DNA from: CAZGAH01 sp964523295
GTDB lineage: Bacteria; Desulfobacterota; Desulfovibrionia; Desulfovibrionales; Desulfovibrionaceae
Reading direction: 5' to 3'
Length of the DNA stretch: 31,552 bases
NCBI GenBank assembly: GCA_964523295.1
Contig: CAZGAH010000050.1
Coordinates: 1 to 31,552, forward strand
Shown: positions 15,424-22,775 of the stretch, one piece after another
Layout: each line of letters begins with the position of its first letter
Numbering within the stretch: the stretch's first letter is position 1
The notes under the pieces: generated by a model
What the model saw: only the letters and a program-made list of their open reading frames with translations
What the model was told of the DNA's origin: nothing
Databases searched by the model: none
Made by a program: the position numbers and the translations under genes

Positions 15424-16650
15424 ATGGTTATGGAGAAAACGAAGGAGACCTACAAGACCTTTCAAAAAGGCCAACTCATCATCAAGGAAGGCCAGCTCAA
15501 CCCGTTGGCGTTCATGGTCAAGCGGGGTCGGGTCTTCCTGTACCGCGTGATCAATAACCGCCGGGTGATCATATCCCAGCTCAAGCCTGGACAGATATTC
15601 GGTGAAATCGCCCTCATCCTGGGCCAGCCTTTTTATGCCAATGCCGAGGCCGCCGAGACCACGGAACTCATTGCAGTGGACCGTCAGTTTCTGCAGTCGC
15701 TCATCGTCAAGAGCCCAAATCCCGTTCGCCGTATCATCCGCCAGTTGCTCGAACAGCTCCGGGCCACGCACGACCTCATTCAGGAACAACCCTGCACCGA
15801 TCTGTTCCTGAGCGTCTGTCAGGTGCTCGAATTATGCTGCGCCGCCTCGGAGGGCAGCATTTTCGAGGCAGGACAGCAGCCGGTCAAGAATGCGCTCAGC
15901 TATCTGGAATTCTGCCGCGTCGCAAAGAACATCCTCGTGATTGCCCAACTCGAGCTCGATGAAATCATCGAAACCCTGCGCAAGATCAACCTGGTTCAGA
16001 TCCGGGACATCAAGGACGCTGTCTACAAACGCGATATTTTCGGCCAGCTGAACCGCGAGGGCGAACTGCTGCGCGACCGGATCATCATCCTGACCGACCG
16101 ACGCAATTTCATGACCGCTGCCCGCAACCTGCGGCGAGAAATGCGCCCGGACGACGGAGAAAACAGCACCAGCGGACTGGAATTTGTGGATATCCACGAC
16201 CTGGCAGCCCTGGCCGGCACGACGCCGGCCATTCTGTATCGTCTCCTGGCCAGGCAGGAACTCCCCGAAGGATTGTTCTTTTTTCCCAGAAGTGCGATTC
16301 TGGCCTGGCTGGGAGAGCAAAGGTCCGATTTCTTCGTCCGCAGTGTCTCGCGCGACTACGGAGCCCTGTCCCTGCGGTACGTCGACGACGTGGTCAATGT
16401 CCCGGACATCACGCTGCAATATGCCCTGAACAGACTGAACCAGCGTAACGTACACGTGCTCTATGCAGCGGCCGGCGAACAGGCGCGTAAAAAACTGCTT
16501 GCCAATTTATCGAAAAAGCGCGGTGAAGATATTTTGTTCGAGGGGGCCGATCTGGTCGTGGAATACGCTGAACTTGCCGACGCCGAAAATGAACTCTTCG
16601 ATCTGGTCCGCGCCGTCCGCCTGGCGGAAAGCACTGGCGCCCAGGACTGA
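15424..16650 (+). CDS. Degenerate cyclic-nucleotide-binding-domain protein with helical repeats
   Basis: 408 residues from ATG 15424. The N-terminal jelly-roll (about 8-120) is of the Crp/cNMP type: KGQLIIKEGQ, then GQIFGEIALILGQPFYANAEA. In cAMP receptors this cassette ends with an arginine that binds the phosphate ('R-A' or 'R-S'); here FYANA stands in its place, so cyclic nucleotide binding is doubtful and another ligand, or none, is likely. A middle helical segment (FCRVAKNILVIAQLELDEI) resembles a Crp-type helix-turn-helix. Two later units, DIHDLAALAGTTPAILYRLL and YVDDVVNVPDITLQYALNRL, look like repeats of one helix-turn-helix-sized module. In-frame starts at 15358 (GTG) and 15430 (ATG) exist; none has a clear ribosome site. 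The exact role is unknown. Confidence 0.75.
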   Translation: MVMEKTKETYKTFQKGQLIIKEGQLNPLAFMVKRGRVFLYRVINNRRVIISQLKPGQIFGEIALILGQPFYANAEAAETTELIAVDRQFLQSLIVKSPNPVRRIIRQLLEQLRATHDLIQEQPCTDLFLSVCQVLELCCAASEGSIFEAGQQPVKNALSYLEFCRVAKNILVIAQLELDEIIETLRKINLVQIRDIKDAVYKRDIFGQLNREGELLRDRIIILTDRRNFMTAARNLRREMRPDDGENSTSGLEFVDIHDLAALAGTTPAILYRLLARQELPEGLFFFPRSAILAWLGEQRSDFFVRSVSRDYGALSLRYVDDVVNVPDITLQYALNRLNQRNVHVLYAAAGEQARKKLLANLSKKRGEDILFEGADLVVEYAELADAENELFDLVRAVRLAESTGAQD

Positions 16651-16703
16651 TTCCTGCGTCTGCGAGACAACGCATCCGGTAACAGCCAGGAAAAGGAGGC
16701 TTC

Positions 16704-17849
16704 GTGAACCGCCCGGGACAACCCAAAAAGTCAGTAGGCGCATCTGCCCCGTCAACCACCGAACTCGTCGGACCGTTTAAAAAAATAGTCGTCATTTCGT
16801 CCGAAAAGGCCCACGTGGACAAAGACAGGGCTGCGCTGAAGAATCTGCCGCTCGAACTGGTGAAAGCGCTGGGGTCCGGCGTCAAGGCCATGCAATACCT
16901 CACGGCCTCACCTTGCGATATTATCATCTGCGATTCCAACATGTTCGACATGGACTCCCGGGCCTTTCTCAAGGCCATTAAAGGCACTCCGAACCTGAAA
17001 CACATTCCGGTAGTCATGGTCTCCATGGACCACGACCGCAACGCCGTGCTCGATGCCGTGTCATCCGGGTGCTCGGGCTATATTCTGCGTCCCTATTCCC
17101 TGGAAACCTTCGAGCGGCACATGGCCACGGCCTTGCAACTCGTCCGCTTCAACGAAATCGAGATGCGGCAGTTGCATGATGCCAAACTCATGCTCGAGAT
17201 GGGCGAATATGACGACGCCATCGAGGAATTCGAGGAAGTCGTGTCCATGCAGAGCGAGGCCCAGAAGTACTATGACCTGGGCTGCAAGTATCTGTTGCGG
17301 GAAAAGTACGGCAAAGCCATCGTCTCGTTTCAGAAAGCCGTACGCATCAACGACCTCTTCGCCGAAGCCTATCAGGGGCTGGCCGAAGCCTTCAAGGGCA
17401 AGGGAGACCCGGATCAGTGCCAGTTTTATCTCAAGCGCGCGGCCGACATCTACGCCGAGTTCGACCGCATGGAGAAAGTCAAGGAGATATTTATCGATAT
17501 CCTCAAATTCGACAGCCTGGCCTCCAATCCCTTCAATACGCTCGGCATCCGGCTGCGAAAAAACGGCGATTACATAGGCTCCGTCAGGGCGTACATTCAG
17601 GCACTGGAACTCACGCCGAACGACGAAAACATCTACTTCAATCTCGCCAAGGCCCATTTTTTCATGGGCGACATGGAGGCCTCGCTCAAGAACGTCACCA
17701 TGGCCCTGCGCATGAACCGGGAATTTCCCGAGGCGCTCAAACTCTACAAACAACTCAAAGGTGCAGCCTGGCCCGTTGCGAAAACCGTCTGGACCGAAAA
17801 AGACGTCCCCAACCCGCGCAACGAGCCGCTTACGCGCAAGGATGTGTAG
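16704..17849 (+). CDS. Pseudo-receiver plus TPR-repeat protein
   Basis: 381 residues, GTG start with an excellent AGGAGG site 4 bases upstream. After a flexible N-terminus, residues 25-150 form a receiver-like domain with D77 in CDIIICDSN. The usual acidic pair is replaced (VVISSEKA) and the switch lysine is an arginine (GYILRPYS, R129). It therefore probably does not accept phosphate in the normal way and serves as a binding module. Residues about 155-360 are TPR repeats, for example AQKYYDLGCKYLLREKYGKA and ENIYFNLAKAHFFMGDMEA, for protein contacts. No membrane helix. It follows the cNMP-domain gene by 53 bases; both are degenerate signalling proteins and may work together. Partner proteins cannot be told. 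Confidence 0.85.
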   Translation: MNRPGQPKKSVGASAPSTTELVGPFKKIVVISSEKAHVDKDRAALKNLPLELVKALGSGVKAMQYLTASPCDIIICDSNMFDMDSRAFLKAIKGTPNLKHIPVVMVSMDHDRNAVLDAVSSGCSGYILRPYSLETFERHMATALQLVRFNEIEMRQLHDAKLMLEMGEYDDAIEEFEEVVSMQSEAQKYYDLGCKYLLREKYGKAIVSFQKAVRINDLFAEAYQGLAEAFKGKGDPDQCQFYLKRAADIYAEFDRMEKVKEIFIDILKFDSLASNPFNTLGIRLRKNGDYIGSVRAYIQALELTPNDENIYFNLAKAHFFMGDMEASLKNVTMALRMNREFPEALKLYKQLKGAAWPVAKTVWTEKDVPNPRNEPLTRKDV

Positions 17850-18306
17850 TCCGTCGAGAATAACAAACGTTTGCGCTTCCCAAACCATAAAGCAGAATGG
17901 GCGTTCACGAGTCGAAGTACTTCCAAACCGGATTAGCTTAAAACGATTTATGTGGTGGCTAGCCTTGCCAATTTGGCGATGCTTATTTAGATTGATGAAT
18001 TAGCAAATATGATTGATTTAAAATTTTAAACTGCAACTATAGCTCAATACAGGGAGGAGCCAAGGTTTCAAATAATGGCATAAACTTACAGAAGCTTCCA
18101 GCTCGTGAATTGAAAGCCGTGGCACCGTCATGGACCACCACGCGGCACTTCTCGCCATCCTCAGAGCAACTCAAGCCGCAGCATCGGCAATGCCGAATTG
18201 CTGGCAAAAGCAGATGCAATGCCCCCGCAGGCCACTCGGGCGGCCTGGACAGTTATTCGCGCTTGGGCTAAGACAGCCCGGCATGTCGCTGAGAGAGGAC
18301 ACTACG
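17850..18306. other. 457-base non-coding region with an AT-rich core
   Basis: The core at about 17930-18060 is much richer in A+T than the surrounding genes. It contains a perfect 10-bp palindrome CAAACGTTTG (17864-17873) just after the preceding gene. No open frame in it resembles a family, no tRNA fold was found, and I could not place a convincing promoter, although one for the glycosyltransferase genes would be expected here. Confidence 0.55.
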
Positions 18307-19287
18307 ATGACGGATAGCCGAAAGCTGGTCTCACTGGTCGTTCCCGTCTATTACGAAGAACAGGTGATCAACGAGTTCTACCGGCGCTGCAAGGCGTCGC
18401 TCGCTCCTCTTGAGCAGACCTGCCGTTTTGAATTCGTGTTCGTGGACGATGGCAGTCAAGACCGTTCTCTGGTCCTGCTTCAGAACCTGCTCGAACACGA
18501 TTCTTCCATTCGGATTGTCAGTTTTTCCAGGAATTTTGGCCATCAGATGGCTATCAGCGCCGGGATAGAGCACGCAGCCGGGGACGCTCTGGTCATCATC
18601 GACAGCGATCTGCAGGACCCGCCCGAAGTCATCCCGGCAATGATCGACAAGTGGAACGAGGGTTTTCACGTCGTCTACGGCGTACGGGAAACTCGCCAGG
18701 GCGAAAGCTTCATGAAGCTGTTCACTGCCAAGGCATTTTACCGCATCCTTAACGCCCTGAGCGATATCGATATCCCCCACGATACGGGGGACTTTCGCCT
18801 CATTGACCGCCGCGTCGCCGATATTCTGCTGCACCTGCCCGAGCGCAACCGCTTCATCCGCGGGCTTATTCCATGGATCGGCTTCAGACAGTGCGGCGTG
18901 ACGTACCACCGGGATTCCCGCTACGCCGGCGAGACGAAGTTTTCCTTCCGCAAAATGTTCGCTTTCGCGTTCGACGGCATTGCCAGCTTTTCCGACAAAC
19001 CATTGCTCCTGGCCTTCCGGCTCGGAATACTCTTCAGCCTGCTCGCCTTTGCGCTGGGGGTATGGCTGATCGTCAACAAGTTTCTCTACCCGGCGGACAC
19101 CATTTTCGGCTGGACCTCCCTGGTCGTGGTCATCCTGTTCGTCGGCGGCGTGCAACTGGCCTCGATCGGAATGCTCGGTCTCTACATCGGCAAAATATTT
19201 CGCGAGGTGAAACAGCGTCCCCTCTATATCGCAGCGCAACGTTTCGGCTTTCCTCCATCGAGTGCGCCGGAGTCGGATCGACAATGA
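18307..19287 (+). CDS. Membrane-anchored GT2 glycosyltransferase, DPM1/GtrB-like
   Basis: Predicted to load a sugar onto undecaprenyl phosphate at the inner face of the inner membrane, making a donor for GT-C enzymes. 326 residues. GT-A domain: LVSLVVPVYYEEQVINEFY, FVFVDDGSQDRS, and the metal-binding IIDSDLQDPPE. Two C-terminal membrane helices follow (about 230-255 and 265-295: LLLAFRLGILFSLLAFALG and VVVILFVGGVQLASIGMLGL), ending with GKIFREVKQRPLYIA, as in GtrB/ArnC-type enzymes. ATG 18307 was chosen because the family start lies there and AGAGGA precedes it; an in-frame ATG at 18130 adds an unrelated stretch. It pairs well with the GT-C gene two positions downstream, which would use the lipid-linked sugar. 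Confidence 0.92.
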   Translation: MTDSRKLVSLVVPVYYEEQVINEFYRRCKASLAPLEQTCRFEFVFVDDGSQDRSLVLLQNLLEHDSSIRIVSFSRNFGHQMAISAGIEHAAGDALVIIDSDLQDPPEVIPAMIDKWNEGFHVVYGVRETRQGESFMKLFTAKAFYRILNALSDIDIPHDTGDFRLIDRRVADILLHLPERNRFIRGLIPWIGFRQCGVTYHRDSRYAGETKFSFRKMFAFAFDGIASFSDKPLLLAFRLGILFSLLAFALGVWLIVNKFLYPADTIFGWTSLVVVILFVGGVQLASIGMLGLYIGKIFREVKQRPLYIAAQRFGFPPSSAPESDRQ

Positions 19288-19435
19288 CCGGCAGATATGC
19301 CCCGGCTACATCCCCGCGCGCGCGAAGGTGTTACATTTCGGCCTGTTCACTGGGCCTGGCGCAGGAACGAGCCACGCTTCCCCGCAGGCGTTCGCTTTTT
19401 CGTCCGTTATATCCTGCAAGGACAGGATCCTGAGC

Positions 19436-20332
19436 ATGGCTGTTACGAATGCCGCCCCTGTCGTCTCGGTCTGTATCCCGGCCTACAATCAGGAGCAGTT
19501 CATCGCCCAGGCCGTCGAATCCGTGCTGGCGCAGACATTCGCGGATTTCGAGCTTATTGTCGTTGACGACGCGTCCCCGGATCGTACCTTCGAGATTGTC
19601 CAGAGCTATCGCGACCCGCGCATCCGGGTCATGCGCAACCCGCACAACCTGGGCCTGGAGGGCAACTGGAACGCGGCGCTGGCCCAGGCGCGCGGCGCGT
19701 GGATCAAGATTCTCTGCGGCGACGATCTGCTCTATCCGCGTTGCCTGGAACGTCAGCTTCGTTCTGTCCGCGAACGTGCGCCGAGCCCCGTGCTGATAAG
19801 CTGCTCGCGCGACATCATCACTCCGGCCGGACGGAAAATCTGCACCCGCCGCTTCGCCCGGCACGACGGCAGCCTGTCAGGCATGAAGGCCATCCGGCGC
19901 AATATCCGCTCCGGAACAAACCTCATCGGCGAGCCAGCCGCCGTGCTCTTCCGGGCCGACGTCGTTGCCGCCTCGGGGCCTTTTTATGGCGGTTTACCCT
20001 ACCTCATCGATCTGGATATGTGGGTACGCATACTCCTTCAGGGCGATTTCGTACACTTGGCCGAGCCGCTGCTCGCCTTCCGCGTCTCGTCCGGATCGCT
20101 GAGCTTTGCGCTCGCCAACCGCCAAAGCCGGGAGTACCGGCAGTTCATCGACCGGATTCGCTGTCTCCCCGACATGAACGGTATCGGCGGCGTGGACGCC
20201 GCTGTCGGAAAAATTATGTCCCGTGGTAACATGCTCCTGCGTAAAGTGTTTTACGCCTGGTACCTGGCCCGCTGCACCGCGGACAACAGCGGCCCGCTCC
20301 AGGCCGGGCGCGAGGGAGCCAGCGATCTATGA
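19436..20332 (+). CDS. GT2-family (GT-A fold) glycosyltransferase
   Basis: Predicted cytoplasmic glycosyltransferase of 298 residues with one GT-A domain: VVSVCIPAYNQEQFIAQAVE, SVLAQTFADFELIVVDDASP, then WIKILCGDDLLYP, where the D-D motif binds metal and the nucleotide sugar, and LPYLIDLDMWVRIL further on. No membrane helix. Acceptor unknown; probably a surface glycan, given its neighbours. ATG 19436 was chosen because the conserved domain begins within ten residues and AGGAT precedes it; an in-frame GTG at 19262 would overlap the previous gene and add about 58 residues of no family resemblance. Its stop overlaps the next gene's start (ATGA), so the pair is translationally coupled. Confidence 0.9.
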   Translation: MAVTNAAPVVSVCIPAYNQEQFIAQAVESVLAQTFADFELIVVDDASPDRTFEIVQSYRDPRIRVMRNPHNLGLEGNWNAALAQARGAWIKILCGDDLLYPRCLERQLRSVRERAPSPVLISCSRDIITPAGRKICTRRFARHDGSLSGMKAIRRNIRSGTNLIGEPAAVLFRADVVAASGPFYGGLPYLIDLDMWVRILLQGDFVHLAEPLLAFRVSSGSLSFALANRQSREYRQFIDRIRCLPDMNGIGGVDAAVGKIMSRGNMLLRKVFYAWYLARCTADNSGPLQAGREGASDL

Positions 20333-21913
20333 ACACGGCCGCGCGTACGGTTGCGCCCGGGCGCTTCAGGCCGACACCGGCCGACATGCTCCTGGCCGCG
20401 CTGCTGTTGCTCCTGCTTCCCATCCTGCCGCTGTTGTCATTTGATTACGGCATCACCTGGGACGAACATTTTCACGTAGCCTATGGCCGGATGGTCGCCG
20501 ATTATTACGCCTCGGGCTTTCAGAACCGGTCCGCTCTGCACTACCTCTCGCTCTNNNNNNNNNNCGCTCTATCTCTACGGGGGAATCTTCGACCTGCTCT
20601 GTCATCTGGCAACAAGAGCGCTGCCGACGCTGTACGAGTACGACGTCCGGCATCTGGTCAACAGCCTGTTCGGCTGGTTGGCCATTGCGGGCACGGCCTT
20701 GCTGGCGCGCCGGCTATTCGGCACGGCCGCGGGCCTGGCCGCGATCGCGTTGCTGTTGCTGTCGCCGCGTTTTGTCGGCGAGTGCATGAACAACCCCAAG
20801 GACCTGCCCTTTGCCGCCCTGTTCTGCGCCACGCTCTGCGCCTTTTCGTATTGCCGGCCGACCTTTCCCTATTTCCGCCTCCGGACAGCGCTCATCGCCA
20901 TCCTCACCGCCGCTCTGACCATCAACATCCGGGTCGGCGGGCTGTTGCTCGTCGGCTACGCAGGATTGTTGCTGACCGCTCTGGTCCTGCGCGATGCCGG
21001 ATGCCGCTCCGGAAAACGCCTTGCTGCCCTTGGCGCGGGTTTTGTGCTGGCCTCGTTGCTGGCCATGATCCTGGGAACCGTGTTCTGGCCCTGGGCTCTG
21101 CAAAATCCCCTGCTGCGCCCGCTCCAGGCGCTGAGCCAGCTCTCACGCTTTCCGCTGGACTACTACGAACTTTTCGCCGGGCAATTCATCACCACGACCG
21201 AACTTCCCTGGCATTACCTGCCGGTCTGGCTGGGCATCACGCTTCCGTTGGGCGTGCTGGCCTTCGGACTGGCAGGACTGACGCTGCTGCCCTTTCCGCG
21301 TGAGAGACGTGGCGCAGCTGCGGCCTTGGCCTTCGCAGCGCTGTTTCCAGTGCTCTATGTGCCCGTCCGCCAACCCGTACTCTATAACGGCGCCCGCCAT
21401 CTGCTGTTCGCCTATCCTCCGTTCGTGGCCCTGGCGGCCGGGGCACTGATCCATCTGTTCAAGCGTGCGCGGGGAAAACGCCTGGCCACGGCGGCACTCT
21501 TGCTCGTGCTGGTCGGAGGCTTCTACGACCCGCTACGCTTTCATCTGCACAATCATCCGAATCAGATCGTCTATTTCAATCAGCTCACGGGTGGCGTCCC
21601 CGGCGCCTTTCTGCGCTATGAGCTCGATTACTGGGGCAACAGCTACAAACAGGCAGTCGATCGACTGCATGAACAAGCGCAACGCAGCGGCACCACCATC
21701 GGCTTCAGCGCCGGCATGGCCGGTCACGTCGCCGCTGAATACGCCCGACGCTTCCCCGACCTCGTCTATCTCCACGAGCGCGACGACGCGCCCTTCCGCC
21801 TGGACCTCGTTCTCGGCGGTCCGGAACTGCTCCAACTGCTGCAAACAGGCAACATCGTCGACGCCGTCCAGGCCGACGGCGTCCCCCTGTGCCTGATCAA
21901 AATACACCCCTGA
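20329..21913 (+). CDS. Polytopic GT-C-type glycosyltransferase (PMT_2-like), interrupted by an N run
   Basis: Predicted inner-membrane enzyme with about ten or more helices that transfers a sugar from a polyprenyl-phosphate carrier on the periplasmic side. The first periplasmic loop carries GITWDEHFHVAYG, where the acidic pair is the expected catalytic feature of GT-C enzymes, and MNNPKDLPFAALF is typical of the GT39/PMT_2 branch. The start overlaps the previous stop (ATGA). Ten Ns at 20555-20564 put the two halves in different frames. The six bases CGCTCT occur on both sides, and merging them gives ...HYLSLYLYGGIFD... and one frame of 522 residues, a normal size. The GtrB-like gene upstream is a plausible supplier of its donor. 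Acceptor unknown; protein or O-antigen are both possible. Confidence 0.86.
20555..20564. other. Assembly gap (10 N), probably an overlap artefact
   Basis: Exactly ten N inside the GT-C gene. CGCTCT occurs immediately before (20549-20554) and after (20565-20570). Removing the Ns and one copy deletes 16 bases and joins the two reading frames into one continuous protein. Confidence 0.85.
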
Positions 21914-22321
21914 CCTTCCGCGGCCCATGTTCCTCCAGCTTTGCACGTAAAACATACCATCCTCCGCCTCCGGTCTGGACGTCACCAGACCTGGCCCCCC
22001 CGAGCCTTGTCCTATTCATGGCCCCTTGCTCCTCACAACAGTCCTCTCTATGCCTCGCCCGTCCCCCAGGTCCACGGTTCGGGGTGATAGAGCAACCGGG
22101 CACCTTCGTGATTGACCTGTGTCCTTAAAGATGGGCACATCGTATCAAAACAGTGATTCCCTATCGCCATTTCAACGACATACGTCTCGACCACGTCTCC
22201 GTATCAAGCTCCAACAGAATCACACGGCCTTGCTAAGCACGCTGCATAACGAGCGCATCGATGGTTCCCCCAAAGGGGGAGGCTATCAGAAATGGTACTT
22301 TAGAAAGTTCATCAATATATA

Positions 22322-22347
22322 ATATCATATTTATATGGTATTTTTTT
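22322..22347 (+). terminator. Weak AT-rich hairpin with T tract, possible terminator
   Basis: ATATCATAT (22322-22330) pairs with ATATGGTAT (22333-22341) with one G-T pair and a very tight loop that would open to about 4-6 bases, followed by seven T. The stem is almost all A-T, so it would be unstable; listed as a possible end of the glycosyltransferase transcript only. Confidence 0.25.
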
Positions 22348-22517
22348 ATGAATAATGTTTTTCTAAATTTAATATTGAATAGTAGTATCGAGAATTATAT
22401 ACTGATCCAGGCTCGCGCCGCCACAAGACGTTAACGAGCTCCACCGCAAATATATTTAGTATACGAATTTTATCACCAAAGCACGAAACTATATCAATGG
22501 CTTCATGTGATATTATA

Positions 22518-22541
22518 TATTTACACCTATAAATGTAAATA
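22518..22541. promoter_or_regulatory. 8-bp dyad TATTTACA/TGTAAATA, operator-like
   Basis: TATTTACA (22518-22525), 8-base spacer, TGTAAATA (22534-22541), a perfect inverted repeat 235 bases before the ATPase gene in the AT-rich zone. Size and spacing suit a dimeric repressor site. The binding protein is unknown, and in such AT-rich DNA chance dyads are common. Confidence 0.3.
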
Positions 22542-22734
22542 CATTCATTAATATTTAAAATATTCTTATAGTATGTATGCTTTTTGCTTAAAAAAAACTA
22601 TAACCTTATTTGTGCCCCGGGCAAAGCCAATAACCACTTTTTTACATTGCATTTTTTTTGAATAGAGCATACTCTAATCGTTGACCATCGCTTGAGACTT
22701 TCACTGGTAAAGTCATGGATAGTGATAAAAATTT

Positions 22735-22767
22735 GGCTTTTCATATTATAATTAATACTGAAAAGCC
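22735..22767 (+). promoter_or_regulatory. 9-bp inverted repeat just before the assembly ATPase start
   Basis: GGCTTTTCA (22735-22743) and TGAAAAGCC (22759-22767) are perfectly complementary around a 15-base AT-only-like loop, ending 8 bases before ATG 22776. No normal ribosome site is visible there. As RNA it could form a hairpin in the translation-initiation region; as DNA it could be an operator. Confidence 0.5.
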
Positions 22768-22775
22768 CTACTTTC

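Larger units (their letters stand above)
21914..22775. other. 862-base non-coding region, GC-rich then strongly AT-rich
   Basis: The first part (to about 22290) has ordinary GC content and holds a tight hairpin TCCCCC-AAA-GGGGGA (22266-22280) but no credible gene. The second part (about 22290-22770) is extremely AT-rich, with long A and T runs, and carries two clear dyads listed separately. I found no intact gene on either strand. It could be the control region of the secretin operon, a remnant of transferred DNA, or both. Confidence 0.6.

Noticed and set aside
17864..17873. Palindrome CAAACGTTTG as a regulator site
   Set aside because: A single 10-bp palindrome directly after a stop codon, with no second copy or promoter nearby, is not enough.
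18037..18110. tRNA-like segment in the AT-rich spacer
   Set aside because: No acceptor stem, T-loop consensus or cloverleaf could be drawn.
18117..18210. Sigma-54-type promoter before the glycosyltransferase genes
   Set aside because: TGGC-like elements are present but the GG-to-GC spacing is one base off or the GC is missing.
22266..22280. TCCCCC-AAA-GGGGGA hairpin as a terminator or insertion-sequence end
   Set aside because: No T tract follows on either strand, and no matching inverted copy or target duplication was found.
21914..22322. Remnant of a transposase gene
   Set aside because: Translations on both strands show no transposase motif; short resemblance at the DNA level was too weak to report as an element.
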